Shown: in pieces, positions 35,525 to 43,407 of the stretch | Layout: the number at the start of each line of letters is the position of its first letter | Numbering within the stretch: the first letter of the stretch is position 1 | Source of the DNA: Brevibacillus_D fluminis_A | GTDB lineage: Bacteria; Bacillota; Bacilli; Brevibacillales; Brevibacillaceae | Assembly: GCF_052072235.1 (NCBI RefSeq) | Contig: NZ_CM125436.1 | Coordinates: forward strand, 3,590,001 to 3,654,000 | Direction of reading: 5' to 3' | Length of the DNA stretch: 64,000 bases | Position numbers and translations under genes: made by a program | The notes under the pieces: model-generated | Told to the model about the DNA's origin: nothing | The model's database searches: none | Seen by the model: the letters and a program-made list of their open reading frames with translations, nothing else

Positions 35525-35554
35525 AAAAAACGGCTGCATCAGCAACCGTTTTTT
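35525..35554 (-). terminator. Terminator after the HD-GYP gene
   Basis: AAAAAACGGTTGC-type stem: AAAAAACGGCTGC pairs with GCAACCGTTTTTT around a four-base loop, immediately downstream of the minus-strand stop. Confidence 0.88.
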
Positions 35555-35558
35555 CTCC

Positions 35559-36572
35559 CTACATACAAATCGCTTGTATGCGCAAATCATTCTCTTTGCT
35601 CAAATCGATAAACCCTCCACCCGCTTTGATCAAAGGCTTCTCGATGTCAAACGGGTTCAGCATGACGACCTCGCCCATCGTGCCATCGGTTAACACGACC
35701 TGCTCCCCGACCATTTTTTTCACGATGTTGTCCAAAAACAAAGACGTAATCGACGAATCCAGCGCCCCGAAAATACCTTTTCGCATCTGGCTGATCACCT
35801 CGTGGAAAGGAAGCGCATTGTGATACGGCCGTTTGGAAGACATCGCGTGAAAAATATCCGCCACGGCTACAATCCGGCTGAAAAGGTCGATCTTCTGATC
35901 GGTAATCCCGAACGGATAGCCTTTGCCATCAAGCCGCTCGTGATGCTGCAGCGCCACCAGCGCTGTCCGGTGGTTGAGACCGGGGGTGTCTTTGAGCACC
36001 TGATAGCCGAATACGGTGTGCTGCTTGATGACCGCAAACTCTTCCGGCGTCAGCTTCCCCGGTTTGTTCAATATGTCGAGCGGAACCTGCATTTTGCCTA
36101 CATCATGGAGCGTCGCTGCCAAAGACAGGACTGCCAGCTCGGTTTCCCCCAGATTCAGCCACTTGCCAATCAGCGTGGAAAGAATGCCGACTCCAATATT
36201 GTGTTGATACGTGTATTCATCCGTGGCCTTAACCGCCTCAAGCAATTGAAACACATTCGTGTGTTCCGTCACCTCGCGGATCAGCGGAAGGATTTCGGTG
36301 CGCATCTGCATGACCGGTATTTTGCGCGTATGCCGAATCGAGTCAAACATCCCTTTGGAAGCCCTTACAACTTTTTGCACCTCTTGCCTGCAAGCGATGC
36401 CCTCTTCCTCTGAATCCGTCATGATGGCGACCGTCGTGATGTCAATGCGATGATTTTTGATCAAATCGAGGTGTTCATCCGTCAAAACGGCTTGTGCCGC
36501 GACGATCAGCATTCCGTACGAGTTGAACACATCCCGCTTCACTTTTTTGCCACGATATCCTGCCGTTTCCAC
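35559..36572 (-). CDS. HD-GYP domain protein (probable cyclic-di-GMP phosphodiesterase)
   Basis: A 337-residue protein whose C-terminal two thirds is an HD-GYP domain: the metal-binding HDVGK at 156-160 and HHERLDGKGYP at 210-220 are intact. This family hydrolyses cyclic di-GMP. The N-terminal 110 residues show no recognised sensor. The start is a GTG at 36572 placed after GGAGGAGGG; the long open frame up to 36848 runs back over the secDF terminator and is not used. It is a single gene. Confidence 0.88.
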   Translation of the reverse strand: METAGYRGKKVKRDVFNSYGMLIVAAQAVLTDEHLDLIKNHRIDITTVAIMTDSEEEGIACRQEVQKVVRASKGMFDSIRHTRKIPVMQMRTEILPLIREVTEHTNVFQLLEAVKATDEYTYQHNIGVGILSTLIGKWLNLGETELAVLSLAATLHDVGKMQVPLDILNKPGKLTPEEFAVIKQHTVFGYQVLKDTPGLNHRTALVALQHHERLDGKGYPFGITDQKIDLFSRIVAVADIFHAMSSKRPYHNALPFHEVISQMRKGIFGALDSSITSLFLDNIVKKMVGEQVVLTDGTMGEVVMLNPFDIEKPLIKAGGGFIDLSKENDLRIQAICM

Positions 36573-36748
36573 CTTATGCCCTCCTCCACAATCCCCTTTT
36601 CGTCTCAACAGGCTACCGACAGGAAAGATAGCCGAATGCTCGCTTCCAGATGTGTGTGCACAGGTGTTTGGCGATTGCTTTTTGCGTTGGTTACCACTTG
36701 GTTGATTATACCATGCAATTCTGAACATTTTCTGAACAATTTTAAAAA

Positions 36749-36781
36749 ACAAAAAAGCAGGTTCGTGCCTCTGCTTTTTTG
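36749..36781 (-). terminator. Terminator after secDF
   Basis: AAAAAAGCAG and CTGCTTTTTT form a ten-base stem around a ten-base loop just after the secDF stop; T-run on the minus strand. Confidence 0.9.
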
Positions 36782-36790
36782 CTTCCTGCC

Positions 36791-38944
36791 TTATTCCATT
36801 GCTGCCGGTTGCATTCTTGCAAACTCCCGCTTTTTCAGCGTCACCCATACTTGCGCTGCGATAAAGATTGACGAATACGTGCCGCTGACCAGTCCGAAAA
36901 TCAGCGCGAGCGAAAAGTTGTGGATTCCTTCACTTCCCAGAACCGCGATGGAAAGAGCCGTCACAAATACCGTGGCGACGGTAAAAAGCGAGCGGCGCAT
37001 GGTCTGCCAAAGACTCACGTTCACCATCTGCTGCAAATCTTCCACCGTCCGCACCTTCATCGTTTTCAGATTTTCGCGGATGCGGTCAAAGATCACAATC
37101 GTATCGTTGATGGAGTATCCGACGATGGTGAGCATCGCTGCGATGAACGTAAGGTCGATCTCCAGCTGGAACACGGAGAACAGCGCCAACGGAATGAACA
37201 CGTCGTGCAACAGCGCGATGACGCAGGCGATGCCGAATAAAAGCTGGAAACGAAACGCAATGTAGATCGCGATGCCAAGCGCTGCAAGCAGTACGGCGAC
37301 CACCGCCTTCTTCACCATCTCTTCCGCGATGACCGGCGATACGGTCGATTCCTGCCGGCTGACCTGACTTCCATATTTTTGCTGGAGATCATGCTGGATG
37401 CGTTCCAGGTCTTGCTTGTCCACCGGCTTTTCAAAGGTGGTTGTCGCCCATTCCTGCTTGCTGCCAAACGTTGTCACCGGCTTGAAGTCGACAGACGGCA
37501 CATCCTGCCGGATCGCGGCCGCGATGTCAGCGGTTTGAAACGGCTTGCCGATCATCAGATCAAGCCTCGTCCCCGCTTTGAAATCGACGCCAAGGTTCAG
37601 CCCGAACCCGATCATCGTCACCAACCCGATCAGCAAGATTCCGAGCGAAACGGCATAAAATTTCCGCCGATTTTTGACGATGTCGAACTTGACGATCTGC
37701 CGGTCGTCCTGCTGAAGCGCACTGTCCGCCTGCCTGACGCCAAACCAGCCGGGCCGCTTGCACGCATTGGCCGCCAGCACCTGACCAAGCAGCACGCGGG
37801 ACCCGTATACATTGGTAAGCAAGCTGGTCGCAAGCGTCATGATCAAAATGATCGAGAAGCCTTGAATGGAACTCGATCCAAACGCCAGGAGTACGACCGC
37901 TGCGATGATCGTCGTCACGTGGGAGTCGATGATCGTCACGAACGAATGCCGCTGTCCGGCCCGAAAGGATGAGCGGATCGTTTTGCCGCTGCGAATCTCT
38001 TCCTGGATTCGTTCATAGGTGATGATGTTGGCATCGACCGCCATCCCGACGGACAGGATGAACCCGGCGATTCCCGGCAAGGTCAAGGTCGCTTCCATCC
38101 AGCCCAGCAGGACCATGCAGATGTATGCAAACACGAGCAAGGTGATGTTCGCGATCATCCCCGGCATCCGATAGACTGCCAGCATGAACAAAAGTACGGC
38201 CGCAAAACCGATGTATCCGGCAGTGAGCGTCTTGTCGAGCGACATCGCCCCCAGACTGGCGCCAACTTGATTCGCCTGCAGCTGCACAAGCTTGGACGGC
38301 AATGCGCCCGCGTTGATGATTTTGGCGAGCTGGGTCGCTTCCTCTATTGTCCGCTGCCCTCTGATCTGTGCGCTGCCGTTCGGGATCACCTCATCGATAA
38401 CCGGATTGGTCAGCATCGTGTCATCCAAATAAATCGCGACGTTTCGGTGCAGGTTCGCCTTCGTCACGTCCCTGAACGTGGCTGCATCGTTGAATTTCAA
38501 TACGATCACCGGCCGCTTCAAGTCATCGAATCCCACGCTTGCGCCATTCGGAGCAAGGTCGCTTCCGTGCATCACGGCGTGACCGCTGCTATCGCGGAAG
38601 GTGAGGACAGCCGGCTTGTCGATCAGGCTGCGCAGTGCCTCCTGATCCGTCACGCCGGCCAGCTTGACGCGAATCCGATCTGGATTTTCAATCGTTACCT
38701 CCGGCTCCGTAACACCCCCGATGTTCACCCGCCGCTCGATCATGGCCGCAGTCGCTTTCAGCAGGTCGTCCGTTACAGCTGCTCCTGGCTGAAGCGGCTC
38801 CACTTGGTAAACGATCTCAAAACCGCCCTGCAAATCCAGCCCTAAACGAATATCCTTTGCGATCTTGTCGGTCGTCGTGCCCATTAGAAAAAACGCGCTG
38901 GCGATGAACGCGACAAGCGTGATCAATCTGAACCATTTTATCAT
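36791..38944 (-). CDS. secDF: Protein translocase subunit SecDF (fused)
   Basis: A 717-residue fused SecD/SecF protein, as in Bacillus subtilis. The SecD half (about 1-400) starts with a transmembrane helix and the IRLGLDLQGG block and carries VGMAVDANIITYERIQEE. The SecF half (about 420-717) carries GLNLGVDFKAGT and VGYSINDTIVIFDRIREN. It uses the proton gradient to assist Sec export. The ATG at 38944 is preferred because GGGG stands ten bases before it. A small predicted membrane protein lies directly upstream. Confidence 0.96.
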   Translation of the reverse strand: MIKWFRLITLVAFIASAFFLMGTTTDKIAKDIRLGLDLQGGFEIVYQVEPLQPGAAVTDDLLKATAAMIERRVNIGGVTEPEVTIENPDRIRVKLAGVTDQEALRSLIDKPAVLTFRDSSGHAVMHGSDLAPNGASVGFDDLKRPVIVLKFNDAATFRDVTKANLHRNVAIYLDDTMLTNPVIDEVIPNGSAQIRGQRTIEEATQLAKIINAGALPSKLVQLQANQVGASLGAMSLDKTLTAGYIGFAAVLLFMLAVYRMPGMIANITLLVFAYICMVLLGWMEATLTLPGIAGFILSVGMAVDANIITYERIQEEIRSGKTIRSSFRAGQRHSFVTIIDSHVTTIIAAVVLLAFGSSSIQGFSIILIMTLATSLLTNVYGSRVLLGQVLAANACKRPGWFGVRQADSALQQDDRQIVKFDIVKNRRKFYAVSLGILLIGLVTMIGFGLNLGVDFKAGTRLDLMIGKPFQTADIAAAIRQDVPSVDFKPVTTFGSKQEWATTTFEKPVDKQDLERIQHDLQQKYGSQVSRQESTVSPVIAEEMVKKAVVAVLLAALGIAIYIAFRFQLLFGIACVIALLHDVFIPLALFSVFQLEIDLTFIAAMLTIVGYSINDTIVIFDRIRENLKTMKVRTVEDLQQMVNVSLWQTMRRSLFTVATVFVTALSIAVLGSEGIHNFSLALIFGLVSGTYSSIFIAAQVWVTLKKREFARMQPAAME

Positions 38945-38991
38945 GAAGCCCATTCCCCATTTCCTATCGAATCTGCGAGAGGAAACGGGGC

Positions 38992-39327
38992 TTACGCTAT
39001 GTATCGGGACTCGTATCTGATCGGAAATAGCAAATAAAATCGCTTGAACAACGGAATAAACGAAAAGAGGTAGCGCTTCATCCGGAAGCGGAGAAACACG
39101 CGGAAGACGACGGTCAAAAAACTGAGCAGCAGCAAGATCTTGGCTGCCGTCGCCAGCGAATGACTCTCTTTGAGAAACGTCACCTGTTCCGTCAGGTAGC
39201 TATGGTCGACCAGCAGCGGCTGTTCGTGCGTAAGCCGGTTCTCTCCCCCGCTTGCCGGTTGGACGCAACCCAGGCACGGGAGCACGATCATGATGATCGC
39301 CAGTACGATTTTTGACATTGTCGACAC
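38992..39327 (-). CDS. Small membrane or secreted protein of unknown function
   Basis: A 111-residue protein with an N-terminal hydrophobic segment (about 5-20, ending VLPCLGC, a poor lipobox) and a second transmembrane segment near residues 60-80 followed by a strongly basic C-terminus (FRMKRYLFSFIPLFKRFY). The start is a GTG at 39327 after GGAGGCGGG. It precedes secDF by 47 bp and could be co-transcribed. I do not recognise the family. Confidence 0.65.
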   Translation of the reverse strand: MSTMSKIVLAIIMIVLPCLGCVQPASGGENRLTHEQPLLVDHSYLTEQVTFLKESHSLATAAKILLLLSFLTVVFRVFLRFRMKRYLFSFIPLFKRFYLLFPIRYESRYIA

Positions 39328-39451
39328 GCTCCCGCCTCCTTTCCTGCCTCCTGGCCTACCTGTTTCCTTTTGTGGTTTACGGACGACTGAGCCAAGAGTT
39401 TCACATTTTTCCAGCTGTGCGTCGGCAGACCTTGGAATGGTCCTAGCATGT

Positions 39452-39489
39452 GAAAAAGACGCGCGGCCTTCAACCCGCGCGTCTTTTTC
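39452..39489 (-). terminator. Terminator of the cotJ operon
   Basis: GAAAAAGACGCGCGG and CCCGCGCGTCTTTTTC form a long, nearly perfect stem with a short loop ten bases after the CotJA-like stop. Confidence 0.92.
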
Positions 39490-39498
39490 ATCTGTTTT

Positions 39499-40035
39499 TT
39501 ACCCACGGTAAGGATCGGCATACGGATCATGCATCCAGCGAAACAGCGTGCCTTTTCGCAGCGCTTCGGCGAGCGGCAGCTGCTCCATATACGGGTCAGC
39601 GGGATACGGCTTGGTCGGCGGCATGCTGACGGGCAAAAAGCCCCGGGGCGGAATCATCCTGCTCGGTTTTTGGTATGCCGGATTGGTTTGACGCGGGACA
39701 CTTCCCGGTGGTGCCAAGCGGCCCGATTGACTGGGCATGGCGCCGGGCTGGTATGGTGTCTGGCTGAACGGATGCGGAGTTGCACCGGAACGGTGCGGCA
39801 TTTGGCTTGCTCGAATGGGCATCCCGTTAAATGGGGGCATCGCTTGGCCCGTTTGGTACGGCATCCCACTGGAATGCCGTGGCATGTGGCCAGCAGGACG
39901 CGGCATGCTGCCGGCGGTGTCCCACATGCTGTCCATCGTCTGCTTGACGGCGCCCCCTTCCAGCATCGCATCGCGAGCAGGACGATTCCCTGCGCGTTTG
40001 ATCGGGGTTTCGTCAGATCGTTTCGGCTTTTGCAT
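39499..40035 (-). CDS. CotJA-like spore coat protein with a Met/Pro-rich extension
   Basis: A 178-residue protein. The last about 40 residues match CotJA: YMEQLPLAEALRKGTLFRW followed by DPYADPYRG, where CotJA has EQFSPMEALKKGTLW and ENPYRG. The preceding 130 residues are low complexity with repeated GMP, HMP and QMP units rich in Met, Pro, His and Arg, absent from the 82-residue B. subtilis protein. The start follows AAGGAGGACC, 14 bp after the end of cotJC. In this locus it comes after cotJC, not before cotJB as usual. Confidence 0.8.
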   Translation of the reverse strand: MQKPKRSDETPIKRAGNRPARDAMLEGGAVKQTMDSMWDTAGSMPRPAGHMPRHSSGMPYQTGQAMPPFNGMPIRASQMPHRSGATPHPFSQTPYQPGAMPSQSGRLAPPGSVPRQTNPAYQKPSRMIPPRGFLPVSMPPTKPYPADPYMEQLPLAEALRKGTLFRWMHDPYADPYRG

Positions 40036-40049
40036 CGGGGTCCTCCTTC

Positions 40050-40535
40050 CTAGAAAAATTTATGGGTTTTGTAGTGCTCCTCCACCAAATAAAGCGCCTC
40101 GCGGAACCGCTGGGAGTGTACCACTTCCCGCTCCCGCAAATATTTCAACGCATCGATGAGGTCGGGATCGTCTGTCAGATTGATCAGCCACTGATAGGTC
40201 GCCCGCATTTTTTCCTCACCCGCGATGTTTTCCGCCAAGTCAGCGATTGGATCTCCCTTGCTCTGAATATAGGCGGCGGTCCATGGAATCCCGTTTGCGT
40301 CGGAATAAAAGAGCGCTTTTTCGTGTTCCGCGTAATGCCCGCCCAATCCCGCCTCCCGCATTTGGGCCGGGGTCGCATCTTTCGTCAGCTTGTAGACGAG
40401 CGTCGCAATAATCTCCAGATGGCCCAGCTCTTCTGTCCCGATATCCGTAAGCAGCGCCTGCGCCCGTTCATTCGGCATCGTGTAGCGCTGATTGAGGTAG
40501 CGGAGGGCGGCGGAAAGCTCTCCATCAGGTCCGCC
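40050..40535 (-). CDS. cotJC: cotJC, 3' part (interrupted by a 4.4-kb intervening element)
   Basis: Codons 30-190 of the spore-coat manganese-catalase-like protein CotJC, starting at the GGCGGACCT core (GGP). Four-helix metal ligands are present: in joined numbering Glu35, Glu65 and His68 (GTEELGHLE), Glu137 (AGEEK) and His169 (REVVHSQRF). The first 29 codons are absent here and found at 44904-44990, beyond the element. Upstream of the core the frame continues into the element without CotJC-like sequence. A GTG at 40574 after GAGAGGGG could start a truncated 174-residue protein, but that binding site is inside a terminator stem. Functional CotJC probably requires excision. Confidence 0.93.
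   Translation of the reverse strand, partial: GGPDGELSAALRYLNQRYTMPNERAQALLTDIGTEELGHLEIIATLVYKLTKDATPAQMREAGLGGHYAEHEKALFYSDANGIPWTAAYIQSKGDPIADLAENIAGEEKMRATYQWLINLTDDPDLIDALKYLREREVVHSQRFREALYLVEEHYKTHKFF
40527..40535 (-). other. Attachment-site core, cotJC 3' side
   Basis: GGCGGACCT on the minus strand, identical to the core at 44895-44903. Element-side flank reads CTTTGCGACTGTCA before the core; the gene-side flank reads GATGGAGAG, continuing cotJC. Confidence 0.9.
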
Positions 40536-40577
40536 TGACAGTCGCAAAGAAAAAAGAATGATTTTCCAGCGCACAAC

Positions 40578-40611
40578 AAAAAGCCCCTCTCCGCTCGAAA
40601 AGAGGCTTTTT
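40578..40611 (-). terminator. Terminator after the Arg/Asp-rich gene, inside the element
   Basis: On the minus strand AAAAAGCCTCT pairs with AGAGGGGCTTTTT (one G-T or bulge). It ends transcription coming from 40627-41022 and thereby keeps element transcripts out of the cotJC 3' part. Confidence 0.85.
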
Positions 40612-40626
40612 CCTACTTGTTTCGCC

Positions 40627-41022
40627 TTATCGGTACTCCATTTCCTCTTCATCCCGCAGGTCTTCGCGGTCCCTGTAGCTTCCGCGGTCCCTGTATTCCG
40701 CAACGTCCAGGTAGCGATCGTTTTCATCTTGGTAGCGATCATCGTCACGATAGCTGCGGTGATCCGGCTCACCCTCACCATCCCGATCGCGCTCATCATC
40801 GCGGCCGCGTTCCCGTTCCCCTTCTTCGGCGTCATCTCGATACCGATCTCGATAAACGGATTCGAAGCGATTATACGAATTGATTTCGTTTTCCATGATT
40901 TTTTCCTCGATGCCCCTGCGCTCTTCATCATGTCGATCGGCTGAATCGATCATTTCTTCGACCTTGGACACCGCGATCACATTTTCGATTTCTTTTTTGT
41001 CACTGCACGTAAATGGATCCAC
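40627..41022 (-). CDS. Arg/Asp-rich disordered protein (element cargo)
   Basis: A 131-residue, extremely charged protein. The N-terminus (MDPFTCSDKKEIENVIAVSK) looks folded; from about residue 45 it is made of short YRDR, RDRY, RDDE and DRYL units and is probably disordered. The start is a GTG at 41022, eight bases after GAAGGGG. Such charged repeats occur in spore-coat proteins, so a sporulation role is possible but not shown. I do not recognise a family. Confidence 0.7.
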   Translation of the reverse strand: MDPFTCSDKKEIENVIAVSKVEEMIDSADRHDEERRGIEEKIMENEINSYNRFESVYRDRYRDDAEEGERERGRDDERDRDGEGEPDHRSYRDDDRYQDENDRYLDVAEYRDRGSYRDREDLRDEEEMEYR

Positions 41023-41100
41023 GTTTATCACCCCTTCTGTTTTCAGTGTTACCTGCTGGGCCAATAACATGTAAGGGAGGACCCGCAAATAGCGGGTATA

Positions 41101-41640
41101 TCAGTGCTTGAGGTGCAAAACTTCCTCGGGGTTTGCCACCATTCGGCCATAATATTGCGCAGACCGGAAATTGTGGATTTCCTGACAGGCTTTCGCCATT
41201 TTTTCCATGACTTTTTCCTGCGGCAGCGTATCGTGCGGACTCCAATAATAAATGTTCATTTCATACATTTCGCCGGTATCGTCTTTCCAGCGGTATTGAA
41301 TCCGGTCTGCTTTCACGAATCCGTTTTTTTGATAAAAGCGGACTCTTCTCACCGTCTCCTGATCCTCGCGATTGACTGGTTCCACTTCCAGCAAAATGTC
41401 CTTTCCTTTTGCTTTCAGCATATTGATCACGCTTGTCCCGATGCCTTTTCCACGCGTGGCCGGGTTAATCAGAAGATAGTCGATAAAAAGAAACGTGGGG
41501 AATTCTGCGTAAAACAGCAAGTATTGATCCGTTTCGATTTTGTGGTAGCTGTCCTTTTAGGCAATCAGCGCCTTCATTTGGGCCTCGGTCTTCATTTCAT
41601 ACTCGGGAAAGTATTCCGTTAGTCGTTCATACCATTCCAT
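41101..41640 (-). pseudogene. GNAT acetyltransferase with an in-frame stop codon (element cargo)
   Basis: The full frame of 179 codons starts at the ATG at 41640 (after GGGTGA) and would read MEWYERLTEYFP and onward, matching Bacillus GNAT proteins of this type, in which the region reads LLKEKGDIYY. Codon 28, where a Glu is usual, is TAA at 41557-41559. Downstream the frame is intact with the acetyl-CoA motif NPATRGKGIGTSV. A one-base change (GAA to TAA) explains it. A late restart at 41520 would lack the first third of the fold. Confidence 0.85.
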
Positions 41641-41846
41641 TCGTCATTCACCCGCCCGCATTCTTGTGCCGCAAAGTCTTTTCCGCTTCTCCTTATGGTT
41701 CGCTTTTTAAAGACTCGATCCAGTCAGCGTAGCATTGCTTCTCGCGTTCCTGCCTGCTCGCTCTTATCCTCTCCACATCCGTTGCAAAAAACCGTGCGTT
41801 TGGCTGGATGGAATGGACTCACAGCTCATTTTGTCCATACAAAATC

Positions 41847-41876
41847 GAAAACCACCCGCTTCAGGCATGGTGGTTT
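41847..41876 (-). terminator. Terminator after the 51-residue gene
   Basis: AAAACCAC and GTGGTTTT enclose a 13-base loop, with T residues following on the minus strand. It lies 17 bp after the stop of the small gene at 41893-42048. The stretch 41641-41846 shows no gene. Confidence 0.75.
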
Positions 41877-41892
41877 TTCGGCTCATTCCGGT

Positions 41893-42048
41893 CTATTTGG
41901 TGGAACCCACTGTGCCGGTATCCACCGGCGGGTCGATCTGCACCACTTCCGCTGTCTTTCTTGTTTCGAACAAATCGGTTGCTCCAGCGGCATGGGTGCC
42001 CAGCACCTTCAGCTCTTTGTTTTCATCCCGGTTATTCACGTCGGTCAC
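41893..42048 (-). CDS. Small 51-residue protein (element cargo)
   Basis: A GTG at 42048 preceded by AGGAGG at ideal distance opens a frame of 51 residues beginning MTDVNNRDENKELKVLG and ending in a TAG codon followed by a terminator. A repeated VQIDPPVDTGTVG segment is near the end. Good ribosome binding site, full-length open frame and own terminator argue that it is real. Family unknown. As a small protein next to a serine recombinase it is a candidate recombination directionality factor, without direct evidence. Confidence 0.65.
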   Translation of the reverse strand: MTDVNNRDENKELKVLGTHAAGATDLFETRKTAEVVQIDPPVDTGTVGSTK

Positions 42049-42130
42049 TGATTACGCCTCCTGCCATCAAGTTGTCTCGCTTAGTGTATGTCCGCATATC
42101 CATTTGTACTCATGAAGGCGTTTTGTGTTT

Positions 42131-43024
42131 TTACCCACGTCTCCGATACGGCGGAATGCTTTGCGGGAATCGAAACAAATTCATTGGATCGTAAGCCGTC
42201 TTCACTTCCCGCAGCCGCGGAAAATTTTCGCCATAATACGCCTTCGGCCAGTTTCGGATTGACCGGTCCGGCCAATTCACATAGTCACCCGTTGTATACG
42301 GCGATAAAGCCTGGCGCACGTTTTTGATCCAGCGGACGTTTCGCCGTTCTTCCCCACGTTCGTTCCATCTTGTCAAGTATTCCTGGGCGATGATCGCGTC
42401 CCGGTAATAGTAAGCCGTCTCCTCCGGGCGTATTTGCGCAGCAGCTCCGCCGAGCGATTGGTGCCAAAGCGACGCATGTTCATTCGGAGGTTGGGCCAGC
42501 CATTGTTTCATCGTCAAGATCGCCTCCAAAGGGAGCGGAGCCGTGATGAACGAGCCTGAGCGTTTGCGATTGGCCGGTTCATTGCCGCCCGGTTCATCAA
42601 AAAAGCGGACGGCTTCCCCGCCGAGCGTCAAGCCGACGAGGCCGACGCTGCTCTCGGTTCCTGCCGGGATCGTCGCGCCATGTTTCCACAGTTGGCGGTA
42701 GACGTTGCCCAAAGCCGCTCCTGCCTCGATTTTTGCCGTCATCGCATGGCGGTCGACCTTGATTCGGTTCATCTCGCTGACGTCGATGATGAGTCCGCCA
42801 TTCACCAACGAAAAATTTTCATAGCTGTGCCGCCCGCTTCTCACGCGAAACGGCATTCGCTTTTCTCTGACCCAGTTGAGCGCATTCACGACATCTTGGG
42901 TATGTTGGCAAAAGACTATGATTTTGGGGAATCGCGGAACGCTCAAGTTATGATTGATCCGCGCCTGTTCATATTCCGGATCATGTGGCGTGACGATGCG
43001 TCCGGTAAGCTGCGCCTCCTCCAC
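42131..43024 (-). CDS. CotQ/YvdP-like FAD oxidoreductase with a large internal in-frame deletion
   Basis: A 297-residue relative of the spore-coat berberine-bridge-type oxidoreductase CotQ (about 447 residues). Residues 1-136 match its N-terminal FAD domain (TGRIVTPHDPEYEQARIN; the flavin-linking His66 in RSGRHSYEN). At GLTLGG the sequence jumps directly to AVRFFDEP, which in CotQ lies about 125 residues later. The rest follows CotQ to the end, including the BBE-type C-terminus (YYGENFPRLREVKTAYDP). The deleted part includes the second flavin-linking Cys region, so activity is doubtful. The GTG start at 43024 follows GGGGGG. Confidence 0.85.
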   Translation of the reverse strand: MEEAQLTGRIVTPHDPEYEQARINHNLSVPRFPKIIVFCQHTQDVVNALNWVREKRMPFRVRSGRHSYENFSLVNGGLIIDVSEMNRIKVDRHAMTAKIEAGAALGNVYRQLWKHGATIPAGTESSVGLVGLTLGGEAVRFFDEPGGNEPANRKRSGSFITAPLPLEAILTMKQWLAQPPNEHASLWHQSLGGAAAQIRPEETAYYYRDAIIAQEYLTRWNERGEERRNVRWIKNVRQALSPYTTGDYVNWPDRSIRNWPKAYYGENFPRLREVKTAYDPMNLFRFPQSIPPYRRRG

Positions 43025-43094
43025 TTGTCTACCCCCCTTTTTTTCATTCCCGCCACATCGAGGTGCTGTGTGGCTTTCCTTTCCGCATCGGGCG

Positions 43095-43280
43095 TCAGCG
43101 GATGCCAAACTCTTTTTCCACCTCCCCTTTTGCCCAATGCACCATTGCCACCGCGCACCGCCAGCCAACCTGCTTCTGCAGCTTGGGGGTCATCTCCACG
43201 ATCTCGCCTGACGCTGGCATGATCACTTTGTGCGGCAATTTTTCAATTGGTTTTGGCCTTGGCCTTGGCTTGCGCCCCAC
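43095..43280 (-). CDS. Small basic 61-residue protein (element cargo)
   Basis: The GTG at 43280 stands nine bases after AGGAGG. The protein begins with a basic Pro-rich tail (MGRKPRPRPKPIEKLPHKV) and continues with a compact amphipathic part ending WAKGEVEKEFGIR. No family recognised. It is divergent from the recombinase gene and sits next to it, the position in which a recombination directionality factor might be encoded; this is only positional. Confidence 0.65.
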   Translation of the reverse strand: MGRKPRPRPKPIEKLPHKVIMPASGEIVEMTPKLQKQVGWRCAVAMVHWAKGEVEKEFGIR

Positions 43281-43407
43281 ACAGCCACCCCCTCCTAGTT
43301 TTTTGTATGCGGAGTGGACACATGGACGGTCCTGCTATTTCGCCGGTACGCAGGGCGATTGATTTTTCTCTATCCGGCGCATACGTATGTAGGGGAGGTG
43401 ATGGGCT

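Noticed and set aside
40575..40931. N-terminal extension of the cotJC 3' frame up to 40931
   Set aside because: The extension is antisense-like, Thr/Lys/Met-rich sequence read from the Arg/Asp-rich gene in another frame and unrelated to CotJC.
43380..43387. CATACGTA as a sigma-E/K -10 for the recombinase gene
   Set aside because: The start site would fall within or after the ribosome binding site at 43391-43400, and no -35 is present at the right spacing.
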